Source: Ignavibacteriales bacterium
GTDB taxonomy: Bacteria; Bacteroidota; Ignavibacteria; Ignavibacteriales; Melioribacteraceae
DNA length: 24,365 bases
NCBI GenBank assembly: GCA_016929735.1
Contig: JAFGID010000147.1
Location: 1-24,365, forward strand
Direction: 5' to 3'
A model generated the notes under the pieces. It was not told the DNA's origin. It ran no database searches and saw only the letters and a list, made by a program, of their open reading frames with translations. Shown piece after piece: positions 1-7,673 of this stretch. Every line of letters begins with the position of its first letter. The stretch's first letter is position 1. The position numbers and the translations under genes are program-made.

Positions 1-540
1 GCTTTTACATTTGAAAGATTTTGGACATTGACACGTTCATCTACAAATACGAAAAAATTTGTTGTTCAGATTAAAGACGCTTTAAAATCAGGTGGAGTTG
101 AAGAAGCAAAGAAGGTTTGCGAAAACACTCGTGGTTCTATTTCTTCTGTTTTTCATGCTGGCCTTTTAAGGGCTGATGAAGGTATAGAAGCTGCCGAAAA
201 AGCTATTATGGCTTACGGCTCAATTGAAATGACTTTCCTTGAAAGAGGATTAATCTGGATATCAACATTTATTGCAATTGCACCTATGCTTGGTTTTACC
301 GGAACAGTTCAAGGTATGATCGAGGCATTCGATGCTATTGCTGAACAAAATCAAATTTCTCCGAGTATCGTTGCAGGTGGTATTGCAAAAGCATTGTTAA
401 CTACATTATTCGGTTTAGTTGTAGCAATTATTCTACAGGTATTCTATAATTACTTTGTCTCGAGAATTGATAAATTAATAGGTGACATGGAAGAAAGTTC
501 AATCGAATTGATTGATACTCTTTATGAAATGAAAAAGTAA
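1..540 (+). CDS. exbB: ExbB/TolQ/MotA-family proton channel subunit, 5' end missing
   Basis: Inner-membrane subunit of an ExbB-ExbD (TolQ-TolR) motor that uses the proton gradient to drive an outer-membrane process. The frame is open from base 1 (reading AFTFERFWTL before a TTG at 28), so the gene very probably begins upstream of the window and the TTG is not the real start. The visible part has the cytoplasmic loop, then two hydrophobic segments: one around bases 245-320 containing the GFTGTVQGM turn typical of the family, and one around 385-455. The first of the usual three membrane segments would lie off the edge. It is followed after 22 bases by two ExbD genes, the normal partner order. 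Family assignment is firm; which receptor or process it powers cannot be seen, because no TonB-like gene lies in the window. Confidence 0.9.
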   Translation, partial: AFTFERFWTLTRSSTNTKKFVVQIKDALKSGGVEEAKKVCENTRGSISSVFHAGLLRADEGIEAAEKAIMAYGSIEMTFLERGLIWISTFIAIAPMLGFTGTVQGMIEAFDAIAEQNQISPSIVAGGIAKALLTTLFGLVVAIILQVFYNYFVSRIDKLIGDMEESSIELIDTLYEMKK

Positions 541-562
541 TCCTAAAGAGAGGATAAAAAAA

Positions 563-1105
563 ATGGTAAAATTAAAGAAAAGAAATAGAGGTTCAGCAGA
601 TATTCCAACCAGTTCGATGGCTGATATAGCTTTCTTACTTCTAATTTTCTTCCTTGTTTCTACAACAATTGATGTTGATACCGGTATAGGATTGGTTTTA
701 CCCGAATGGGTTCCGGAAGATGAAAAAGTCGAAGTAAAAATTGGTCCGGATAGGTTAATCACACTGAATATAAATGAATTTGGTGACGTATTATTAAATA
801 ATGAAGTCTTTCCTGTACCGAGAATTAAGGATAATTTGATTGAAAGGATTCGAAGTAAAATCGAATTGCCGGCAGAAAAGAAACTTATTGTATCTGTTAA
901 AACTGATCGGAAAACAAATTACAACTTATATATTCAAGCGATTGACCAGGTTAAAGCAGCATATTTCCAAGTAAGGGAAGAGTATGCTTTAAGCAAATGG
1001 GGTAAGAAGTTGTATGAGATTAAGGAAAATTCTGAAGAAGAAAAAGAGCTAAGGGATAAAATCCCAATTTCAATTTCAATAGCAGAACCACAAGTAGTAA
1101 AATAA
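563..1105 (+). CDS. exbD: ExbD/TolR-family protein (first of two)
   Basis: Single-span inner-membrane partner of the ExbB channel, with a short cytoplasmic N-terminus, one transmembrane helix and a periplasmic domain. The 180-residue product has the helix at about residues 19-37. Asp21 in the SMADIAFLLL stretch is at the position of the proton-carrying aspartate of ExbD/TolR. A DIPTSS motif precedes the helix. It is longer than a usual ExbD of roughly 140 residues: the C-terminus carries an extra charged stretch around residues 145-180. A purine-rich ribosome site (AGAGGA) lies just before the ATG. It sits 22 bases after exbB and 11 before a second exbD, so the three are clearly one operon. 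Tandem ExbD genes are common in Bacteroidetes relatives and may form a mixed dimer. Confidence 0.9.
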   Translation: MVKLKKRNRGSADIPTSSMADIAFLLLIFFLVSTTIDVDTGIGLVLPEWVPEDEKVEVKIGPDRLITLNINEFGDVLLNNEVFPVPRIKDNLIERIRSKIELPAEKKLIVSVKTDRKTNYNLYIQAIDQVKAAYFQVREEYALSKWGKKLYEIKENSEEEKELRDKIPISISIAEPQVVK

Positions 1106-1116
1106 GAGGTATAAGA

Positions 1117-1530
1117 ATGGCTTTCGAAAAAAAACGTGCAAAAACAAAACAAGATATTCCTACAGCATCTTTACCTGATATTATTTTTATGTTGCTTCTA
1201 TTCTTTATGGTTACTACTACGTTGAAGGAATTTAATGTATTGGTAAAATTTACACTACCAGAAGCTGAGGCTATTGAAAAAATTGAGAATAAAAGAATCG
1301 TATCATATATTTGGGTAGGTTACGATGAAAGAATTCAGATAGATGATAATATTATTGATTTAAAAGAACTTGGAAATATTATGTATAAGAAAAGAGAAGC
1401 TATCCCAAATGTTATTGTTTCGTTCAGAGTAGATAAGAATTCAAAAATGGGTATTGTTACAGATATACAACAGGAATTGAGAAAGGTGCACTGTAGGAGA
1501 ATTAATTATTCTGCTAAATTTAAGAGTTAA
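1117..1530 (+). CDS. exbD: ExbD/TolR-family protein (second of two)
   Basis: Second ExbD-like subunit of the same motor, 137 residues, the usual family length. It repeats the architecture of the upstream copy: a basic N-terminus, the motif DIPTASLPDI, a membrane helix at about residues 19-37 with the essential aspartate again at residue 21, then a periplasmic domain. Beyond the shared N-terminal motif the two copies differ widely, so they are old paralogues rather than a recent duplication. An AAGAGG ribosome site precedes the ATG. A strong intrinsic terminator follows 16 bases after the stop and ends the operon. No TonB or TolA gene follows, so the downstream energy-transducing protein must be encoded elsewhere, or the complex has another partner. 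Confidence 0.88.
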   Translation: MAFEKKRAKTKQDIPTASLPDIIFMLLLFFMVTTTLKEFNVLVKFTLPEAEAIEKIENKRIVSYIWVGYDERIQIDDNIIDLKELGNIMYKKREAIPNVIVSFRVDKNSKMGIVTDIQQELRKVHCRRINYSAKFKS

Positions 1531-1546
1531 AATAATTAATATTTGC

Positions 1547-1577
1547 AGGCAGGTTATTTTAACCTGCCTTTTTTTTT
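1547..1577 (+). terminator. Intrinsic terminator of the exbB-exbD-exbD operon
   Basis: A perfect 10-bp inverted repeat (AGGCAGGTTA at 1547-1556, its complement at 1560-1569) with a 3-base loop is followed by an unbroken run of T to 1577. It ends the ExbB/ExbD transcript and separates it from the next gene, which starts only 15 bases later. Confidence 0.93.
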
Positions 1578-1591
1578 GACAAGAGGATTTT

Positions 1592-2038
1592 ATGAACCTA
1601 AAGGAAAAAATTACCGCAGATTTGAAAGAAGCAATGAAATCAAAGGACAAACTGCGATTAGAGACAGTCCGTTCAATAAGGGCTTTAATATTGGAATTTG
1701 AAAAGTCAGGTGCTAATAAGGAGTTAACAGAAGATGATGAAATTAGGATTCTGCAATCAGCTGTTAAATCAAGGAAAGAATCTTACGAGATGTATCTTAA
1801 AGCAGGTCGTGAAGATTTAGCAACTAAAGAAGAAAATGAAATTAAAATTGTTTCGGAATATTTACCTAAACAACTTACAGAAGAGGAAATTTTTCTGGAA
1901 GTAAAGCATCTTGCTGAAGAAATCGGTGCGAAAGCAAAATCGGATTTTCCAAAATTAATGCCAGCAGCAATGAAAAGATTAAAAGGAAAAGCTGATGGCA
2001 ACTTTGTAAGACAAGCCGTTGAAAAATTGTTGGGTTGA
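1592..2038 (+). CDS. GatB/YqeY domain-containing protein
   Basis: Small helical protein of the YqeY family, which resembles the tRNA-binding tail domain of the GatB subunit of glutamyl-/aspartyl-tRNA amidotransferase. Its cellular role is not well established. The 148-residue length and the N-terminus MNLKEKITADLKEAMKSKD, followed by a segment with LETVRSIRA, are typical. The C-terminal half carries the GatB-tail-like part (around residues 90-148, with KLMPAAMKRLKGKADG). An AGAGGA ribosome site lies before the ATG. Its stop codon overlaps the TTG start of the CvpA-like gene, so the two are probably translated together. No gatA or gatC is nearby, which fits a stand-alone YqeY rather than a true GatB. 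Confidence 0.9.
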   Translation: MNLKEKITADLKEAMKSKDKLRLETVRSIRALILEFEKSGANKELTEDDEIRILQSAVKSRKESYEMYLKAGREDLATKEENEIKIVSEYLPKQLTEEEIFLEVKHLAEEIGAKAKSDFPKLMPAAMKRLKGKADGNFVRQAVEKLLG

Positions 2039-2580
2039 CATTGAACTATATTGATATAATTATTTTTGCTTTTCTTGTCCTTAGTTTTTTCCTTGGATTC
2101 AAAGATGGTATAGTAAGAAAAGCTATTGGTCTGGTTGGATTAATCCTTGCTATAGTTCTTGCAATTGAGTTATCTGGAGTAATCGGTAATTTATTAAGTC
2201 CTATCTTTGATGACCAAAATTATATCGCTGAAATTATTAGCGGACTTATTATATTTATTGCTATCATAATCTTAACATCAATTGTTAAAAAAATTATTCA
2301 ACCTGTTGACCGAGTAAATAAATTATTCAACCAGATATTAGGTGGTCTAGCTGGTCTGGTTCAAGCGGTTATCTATTTGAGCGGATTATTACTTTTTCTG
2401 AATATTTTTAATTTTCCTAAAGCTGATGTTAGAAATGATTCATTGCTCTATAACGATGTTTATAATATTATCCCTTCAGGTATAGAATTAATTGTTGGAG
2501 AAAATTCAAAGACAGATAAATGGATTAAGGAGTTTATACAACAGAATAATGGTGTTGAACAGGATAGTACTAAACGATAG
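2035..2580 (+). CDS. CvpA family membrane protein
   Basis: Inner-membrane protein of the CvpA family, named from colicin V production in E. coli; the molecular activity is not settled. The 181-residue product has about four hydrophobic segments (roughly residues 4-20, 27-50, 63-84 and 100-125) and the family opening YIDIIIFAFLVLSFFLGFKDG. The start is taken as TTG at 2035, whose TTGA overlaps the stop of the upstream YqeY gene; a second in-frame TTG at 2041 is equally possible. The mutS2 gene follows after 13 bases. CvpA next to mutS2 is a familiar arrangement in Firmicutes and FCB bacteria. That supports the call but gives no direct functional link. Confidence 0.88.
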   Translation: MTLNYIDIIIFAFLVLSFFLGFKDGIVRKAIGLVGLILAIVLAIELSGVIGNLLSPIFDDQNYIAEIISGLIIFIAIIILTSIVKKIIQPVDRVNKLFNQILGGLAGLVQAVIYLSGLLLFLNIFNFPKADVRNDSLLYNDVYNIIPSGIELIVGENSKTDKWIKEFIQQNNGVEQDSTKR

Positions 2581-2593
2581 ATGTTATAAATTT

Positions 2594-4930
2594 ATGATAG
2601 ACGAAAATATATATGAGAAACTCGAATATCTAAAAATTTTAGAATTTATTTCTAAATATTCGGTTACAGAAACCGGAAAATCAAATATATTAAAACTTCG
2701 ACCTTTAGATAATGTAAACGAAATTAAACTACAAGGTGAATTAGTAAGCGAAGCAAAGGAAATTTTAATTTACGAGGAACATCCCTTAAACTACTTACCT
2801 GATTTATTGAATTCTATTGAAAAAGCAAAAATTGAAAATGCAGTTTTAGATAAGCAACAAATTTTATATATTCTTAATCTAGCCGAGAATTCACGTAAAA
2901 TCTATTCTTTTATTAAAAAGTTTGAATTTGCAAAAAATCTTTCAACACATTTTTTACCATTGTTATTTGTTGACAAAAATTTTGAATTTCAAATCAAGAA
3001 TATATTCAACGACGCTGGCGAGTTAAAAGATAATGCAAGCAAAGAATTGAAAAGAATACGTGAAGAAATAAAAAGCAAGAATGATACATTGCAAAAGATT
3101 GTAAGTAGTCTATTAAAGAATTGGAGCAAATCCTTATTAGTTCAAGAAGAAATTATTACTTTAAGAGATGGTAGAATTGTTCTTCCGGTTAAATCTGAAC
3201 ATAAAAGACACGTCAAGGGATTTATCCATTCAGAGTCTGCAACGGGACAAACTGTATATATTGAACCTGAAGAAACTTTAGATATTAATAATGATATATT
3301 ATCTCTCCATTTCGAAGAGAAAAGGGAAATTGATAGAATTTTAAAAAATGTAACAAAAAAAATTGGTGAGTATTCAGAACAATTAAAAATTGCATTAAAT
3401 GCAATATCGCAAATAGATTCAATTTTTTCTCGTGCAAAATATTCAATTGAAATTATTGGTTCTTTTGTAAATATTAACAATGAAAAAAACTTAGAGTTAA
3501 TAGATGGGAGACATCCTATACTTTTGAAAAAATTTGGTCGTGCTCAGGCAGTACCCTTGAATATCAAATTAGATGATGAGAAAATTATAATTATTACCGG
3601 TCCAAATGCCGGAGGTAAAACGGTGGTACTCAAAACTATAGGATTGCTTACTATAATGATTTTAAGTGGCATTCATATTCCAGCACATCCCGATTCAAAT
3701 ATACCAGTATTTTCTGATATGTTTCTTGATATCGGAGATTACCAATCCTTAGAAGATGATTTGAGTACTTTTAGTTCTCATTTGAAGAATATTGGGGAAA
3801 TTGTAGAGAAATCCAATAAAAACTCATTAGTACTTCTAGATGAGATAGGGACTGGAACTGATCCTACTGAGGGCAGTGCTATTTCTACTGGAATTTTATT
3901 GACATTATTAGAAAAAAAAGCTTTAACATTTGCAACAACTCATCATGGTAATTTGAAAATTCTTGCAAATGATATCAAAGGATTCAAAAATGCATCCATG
4001 GAATTTGACACAGTGAATTTACAACCAACTTACAATTTCAAATTGGGATTACCCGGTTCAAGTTATGCCTTTGAAATTGCTGAAAGAATCGGATTAAATA
4101 AAGAGCTCTTAAAAATTGCAAAGGAATACATTGATACAGATAAGACAAAGCTCGAAAATTTTCTTATTGATATTGAGAAAAAATCAAGAGATTTAAGAGA
4201 GACAAATAAGAAATTGGAATTAGAAAATATCAGACTCTCAAGTCTTACAAAATTATATCAAGAAAAAACGGAAGAAATCCAAAGAGAAAAGAAAAAAATA
4301 ATATTAGAGTTAAAACAAAAATCAGAAGAGTATTTACTTAATATAAGCAAAGAATTTGAGAGGATAGTAAAAGAAATCAGAGAAACTCAGGCAAAAAAAG
4401 AAATTATCAAAGAAGCAAAAGATAAAATGGAAGATATTAAAAAGGAAGTTGGTCATCTTATTACCGATGAGGAAACAATAGAGACGAAAAATGAATTTAT
4501 TGTTGGGGATTATGTTTCAATAAAAGACACAAAGACGTATGGAGAGATAATTTCAATAAATGAAAAAGACGAAACGGCGATTTTAAAATCAGGTATTGTA
4601 AAAATAAAAGTGAAACTATCGGATATAATATCAGCTGAAAAAATTAATCAAAGTAATTACGAAAGCAAGAATATCGAAATTAAGCATGTAGAGAATAAAA
4701 TTGATATCAGAGGGAGACATCCGGAAGAAGTGGAGAATGAGATTATTAAATTTTTAGACGATGCATATATGAGTAATTTAAAAGTAGTTGAGATTATTCA
4801 TGGTAAGGGTGAAGGTATATTAAAAAAATATGTCCATTCATTATTAAAAGAATATGGAAAAATAAAAAAATACTATTTTGCAGCTGTAGAATTTGGTGGA
4901 GAAGGGGTTACCATAGTTGAATTTGATTAA
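2594..4930 (+). CDS. mutS2: Endonuclease MutS2 (MutS family ATPase with Smr domain)
   Basis: MutS2 lacks the mismatch-recognition domain of MutS. It is linked to suppression of homologous recombination and, in some bacteria, to rescue of collided ribosomes. The 778-residue product shows the family order: core and clamp helices (about 1-320), ATPase with Walker A GPNAGGKT at 336-343 and Walker B LVLLDEIGTG with Asp416, a long coiled coil (about 510-620), a small beta domain, and a C-terminal Smr domain from about 700 with IDIRGRH and the HGKGEG loop. The usual Smr LDLRG is IDIRG here, keeping the acidic and arginine residues. I start it at ATG 2594 rather than at an in-frame ATG at 2492. The longer form would overlap the end of the CvpA gene by 89 bases and add residues absent from the family, and 2594 gives the normal length. 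Confidence 0.95.
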   Translation: MIDENIYEKLEYLKILEFISKYSVTETGKSNILKLRPLDNVNEIKLQGELVSEAKEILIYEEHPLNYLPDLLNSIEKAKIENAVLDKQQILYILNLAENSRKIYSFIKKFEFAKNLSTHFLPLLFVDKNFEFQIKNIFNDAGELKDNASKELKRIREEIKSKNDTLQKIVSSLLKNWSKSLLVQEEIITLRDGRIVLPVKSEHKRHVKGFIHSESATGQTVYIEPEETLDINNDILSLHFEEKREIDRILKNVTKKIGEYSEQLKIALNAISQIDSIFSRAKYSIEIIGSFVNINNEKNLELIDGRHPILLKKFGRAQAVPLNIKLDDEKIIIITGPNAGGKTVVLKTIGLLTIMILSGIHIPAHPDSNIPVFSDMFLDIGDYQSLEDDLSTFSSHLKNIGEIVEKSNKNSLVLLDEIGTGTDPTEGSAISTGILLTLLEKKALTFATTHHGNLKILANDIKGFKNASMEFDTVNLQPTYNFKLGLPGSSYAFEIAERIGLNKELLKIAKEYIDTDKTKLENFLIDIEKKSRDLRETNKKLELENIRLSSLTKLYQEKTEEIQREKKKIILELKQKSEEYLLNISKEFERIVKEIRETQAKKEIIKEAKDKMEDIKKEVGHLITDEETIETKNEFIVGDYVSIKDTKTYGEIISINEKDETAILKSGIVKIKVKLSDIISAEKINQSNYESKNIEIKHVENKIDIRGRHPEEVENEIIKFLDDAYMSNLKVVEIIHGKGEGILKKYVHSLLKEYGKIKKYYFAAVEFGGEGVTIVEFD

Positions 4931-5030
4931 ATCGTAAAAATTTTTTATGCTAAATTATTTGTGCTAAATAAAATAAGTTAGTTATATTAAAGTTGATTAT
5001 TTAATAATTTTTACTTATAATTGCATAAAC

Positions 5031-5038
5031 TAACTTTG
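5031..5038 (+). promoter_or_regulatory. Possible FCB-type -7 promoter element before the SPOR gene
   Basis: TAACTTTG fits the Bacteroidetes -7 consensus TAnnTTTG and lies 57 bases before the SPOR gene start, in the 164-base AT-rich gap after mutS2. No convincing TTG element is seen at the proper upstream distance, so this is a weak call. Nothing else is seen in the gap. Confidence 0.3.
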
Positions 5039-5094
5039 AATAATTTCTTTATTTGAAAATATAAGCAAAAATAATCCTAAAAGGAGAGATTAAA

Positions 5095-5502
5095 ATGAAA
5101 CTAAAAGTTTATTCACTCGTGTTTTCTATAGCTTTATTATTATTTGCCTGCGTTCCAGTAGAAGAAGAAACTCAAGCACCACCTCAAGAAACACCACCAC
5201 CACCTCCAGAAGTTTATGTTTTTGAAGAAGAGGAAGAACCACCCGTAGTTGAACAACCTGTTTTTCAATATACTGTTCAAGTAGGTGCTTTTACAACTAA
5301 AGACAGGGCAGAAAAATTTATTCTTGAGTGTAAAGGAAAAATCAATCAACCTCTACATGTAGTTTTTAAAAATAATGTTAATTTGTATGCTGTTCAACTG
5401 AGTCCTTTTTCAGATAGGTCTCAAGCTGATTTAATGGTAAATCAACTTAAGGCTGATCCAAAATTCTATGATACATTTATTATTATGGATAGAATTAAAT
5501 AA
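5095..5502 (+). CDS. SPOR domain-containing lipoprotein
   Basis: SPOR domains bind peptidoglycan stripped of stem peptides, usually at the division septum. The 135-residue product starts with a lipoprotein signal peptide: a hydrophobic stretch ending LLFAC, which makes Cys19 the likely lipidated residue. A linker of prolines and glutamates (about residues 22-58) follows, then one SPOR domain (about 60-133) opening with YTVQVGAF and containing LYAVQLSPFSDRSQAD. A clear ribosome site, AAAGGAGAG, precedes the ATG. It stands between mutS2 and ssb with its own upstream gap, so it may have its own promoter. An envelope or division role follows from the domain; a specific partner cannot be named. 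Confidence 0.9.
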   Translation: MKLKVYSLVFSIALLLFACVPVEEETQAPPQETPPPPPEVYVFEEEEEPPVVEQPVFQYTVQVGAFTTKDRAEKFILECKGKINQPLHVVFKNNVNLYAVQLSPFSDRSQADLMVNQLKADPKFYDTFIIMDRIK

Positions 5503-5553
5503 TTTAATTAAATTTAATTTTATATAATGTAATTATAATTTAAGAGGTTCTAA

Positions 5554-5970
5554 ATGGCTTTTAGTTTAAATAAGATTATGTTAATTGGAAATCTTGGCCA
5601 AGATGCTGAAACAACATTTACAACTAATAATATCTCAGTTACCAAATTTTCTTTAGCAACTACTTACAGCTATAAAAATAAAGATGGCGAATGGACCAAT
5701 GAAACTACTTGGCATAATATCACTGCATACAGCTTATCAGATTTTTATAAAGAGGCATTGAAAAAAGGTAAGAAATTTTATGTGGAAGGTCGCTTATCTA
5801 AAAGAGATTATACTGATAAAGATAATGTGAAAAGATATTATACGGATGTTATAGCTCAAACAATTATTCCATTGGACAGTTCAGGTGGAGGGAGTAATTA
5901 TCAACCAGAATTATTGAACAAAGAAACTCCACCAGAAGAATCTGCTAAGAATGATGATCTTCCATTTTAA
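5554..5970 (+). CDS. ssb: Single-stranded DNA-binding protein
   Basis: Coats single-stranded DNA during replication, repair and recombination and recruits partners through its tail. The 138-residue product has an OB fold over about residues 4-108, opening with the family pattern NKIMLIGNLGQDAE and including WHNITAY. A flexible linker follows and then the acidic tip DDLPF, the usual SSB interaction peptide. An AAGAGG ribosome site lies upstream of the ATG. The next gene, a GldE/CorC-like membrane protein, starts 33 bases downstream. An ssb-gldE neighbourhood is known from Bacteroidetes, so the pairing looks inherited rather than accidental. Confidence 0.96.
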   Translation: MAFSLNKIMLIGNLGQDAETTFTTNNISVTKFSLATTYSYKNKDGEWTNETTWHNITAYSLSDFYKEALKKGKKFYVEGRLSKRDYTDKDNVKRYYTDVIAQTIIPLDSSGGGSNYQPELLNKETPPEESAKNDDLPF

Positions 5971-6003
5971 CTGAATTGTTAAATAAGTAAAGGTGTATTT
6001 TTT

Positions 6004-7305
6004 TTGGATTCTGATGTGTTTTATCAGCTGATAATTTTATTGACACTATTAATTTTATCGGCTATCTTTTCAGGTGCAGAAGTAGCTTTGTTTTCAATTG
6101 ATAGTGATAAGAAGTTAACTAACAATTTAAAAGCAAAAAATAAATTATTAGAAAGATATATTGTAAGTTTGTTACAAGAACCAAAAAGATTGCTTGTGAC
6201 AATACTTATTTCCAATACCATTGTTAATGTGTCTGCTTCAATGGTAGGTGTTATATTAGCCATTAAAATATCAAATATTTTTAATTGGTCGCTTCCAATA
6301 GTTCTTACTATCCAAATTATTTTACTTACAATATTAATTCTAATTATTAGCGAAATTACTCCAAAAATTCTTGCTACTAGGCGACCTGTATTATTTGCAA
6401 AAATCGTAAGTTTTCCTCTTTATTGGATAAGTGTTTTTATTTATCCCGTTTCAAAACTTATTACTGATCTGATTAAATCGCTCATATCAAAAATAAAAGT
6501 TAATAGAAATCGTTTTGTACTAAATTCTACTGAAATAACTGACCTTGCAGACATCAGCGCAGAAAAAGGTACGATTGAGGAAGAAGAACAAGAATTGATT
6601 TATGGAATTGTAGAATTTAAAAAAATCACAGTTCGCGAAGCAATGACACCTCGGGTTGATATTATTGCTGTTCCGATTAATATTAATCACGCTGATTTAA
6701 TAAAAGTAATTAATGAGTCAGGTCATAGTAGAATACCCCTTTTTGAAAATAACTTGGACAATATAATCGGAATTGTTTATGCAAAAGATATATTAAAGTA
6801 TCTCAACGGTGAATCTGGGTTATCTGATTTTTCACTCACAAAAATTGCACGCGAGGCATATTTTGTGCCTGAAACTAAATTAATCAGTTCTTTGATGCAG
6901 GAGTTTCAATCTAAGAATATTCATATTGGAATTGTTGTGGATGAATATGGAGGAACAGCAGGACTTATTTCGCTTGAAGACATTTTAGAAGAAATAGTGG
7001 GCGAGATACGTGATGAATATGATAAGGAAGAAAATGAAATTACAAGAATAAACGAAAACTCTTATTTGGTTCTTGGTAAAGTACCCATTGAGGAAATAAA
7101 TGATTTGTTGCAAACAAATTTTGATTCTGAGAAGGACGATTACGATACACTAGGTGGATTTATTTACAATTTTGCTGGACAAATCCCAGAAGAAAACTTT
7201 TCCTTTGAATACAATAATCATAAATTCACAGTAAAAGAAATTATTGATAAAAGAATCAATCTTGTTCTTATTGAAAAGATTCCAGTTCAGGAAAAAGGTG
7301 AATGA
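6004..7305 (+). CDS. HlyC/CorC (CNNM) family protein, GldE-like
   Basis: Membrane protein with the layout of CorC/HlyC-type transporters, linked to divalent cation handling; the same architecture is called GldE in gliding Bacteroidetes. The 433-residue product has a CNNM (DUF21) membrane domain (about residues 1-185, with SAIFSGAEVALFS near the start). A CBS pair follows at about 200-330 (VREAMTPRVDI near 210 and VDEYGGTAGLISLEDILEEI near 311), then a C-terminal CorC_HlyC domain (about 345-430). It starts with TTG after an AAAGGTG ribosome site. Its end overlaps the next gene by four bases (ATGA), so the two are translationally coupled. Placement right after ssb favours the GldE branch, but no gldD follows and gliding cannot be inferred. 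Confidence 0.9.
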   Translation: MDSDVFYQLIILLTLLILSAIFSGAEVALFSIDSDKKLTNNLKAKNKLLERYIVSLLQEPKRLLVTILISNTIVNVSASMVGVILAIKISNIFNWSLPIVLTIQIILLTILILIISEITPKILATRRPVLFAKIVSFPLYWISVFIYPVSKLITDLIKSLISKIKVNRNRFVLNSTEITDLADISAEKGTIEEEEQELIYGIVEFKKITVREAMTPRVDIIAVPININHADLIKVINESGHSRIPLFENNLDNIIGIVYAKDILKYLNGESGLSDFSLTKIAREAYFVPETKLISSLMQEFQSKNIHIGIVVDEYGGTAGLISLEDILEEIVGEIRDEYDKEENEITRINENSYLVLGKVPIEEINDLLQTNFDSEKDDYDTLGGFIYNFAGQIPEENFSFEYNNHKFTVKEIIDKRINLVLIEKIPVQEKGE

Positions 7306-7673
7306 AGCTAGGATGTTTTTTTAAAAGCATTTTTTTAGTTATTACGATTATTGGTATTGCATATTATGTTATTGATAAGTACGGTCAGGAAATACTTGAT
7401 TATGGTGTTGATAAAATTTACAAAGAACAAATGGATAGACTGATTTCTAATATTGAAAAAGTTGAAGAAAGTGTTTACAAAGATAGAGTTAAACTCTTTG
7501 TCTTTGATTTAATTTCCAAAGCTGAGAAAGGTGATTACAATATAGTAATAGATCAAAATTTAAGTATACTTGCAAAAATTGAGGAAGCAATAAGGGATAA
7601 TATTATTGAAGAAGAAGAATTTCTAAAAATCAATGAAGAATATATAAAAAATGAAAGACACAAAGAAAACTAA
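7302..7673 (+). CDS. Small membrane-anchored protein of unknown function
   Basis: I do not recognise this 123-residue protein. It has a short N-terminus, one hydrophobic segment (about residues 6-23) and a highly charged, probably helical remainder rich in Lys, Glu and Ile, ending with a run of acidic residues (IIEEEEF). There is a cysteine at residue 5, but it lies before the hydrophobic stretch, so it is not a lipobox. The start overlaps the stop of the CorC/GldE-like gene (ATGA), and the end overlaps the MCE gene start by 23 bases. The three are therefore likely made together. The predicted orientation puts the helical part in the periplasm or cytoplasm with an inner-membrane anchor. The position matches that of gldD in Bacteroidetes, but the protein does not look like the GldD lipoprotein. 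Confidence 0.75.
   Translation: MKLGCFFKSIFLVITIIGIAYYVIDKYGQEILDYGVDKIYKEQMDRLISNIEKVEESVYKDRVKLFVFDLISKAEKGDYNIVIDQNLSILAKIEEAIRDNIIEEEEFLKINEEYIKNERHKEN

Noticed and set aside
2492..2593. Longer N-terminus for MutS2 from ATG 2492
   Set aside because: It would overlap the CvpA gene by 89 bases and add residues outside the MutS2 family; ATG 2594 gives the standard length and start.
3142..3480. 112-residue minus-strand ORF opposite mutS2
   Set aside because: Antisense to a conserved domain, with Ser/Ile/Phe-rich composition typical of shadows in AT-rich genes.
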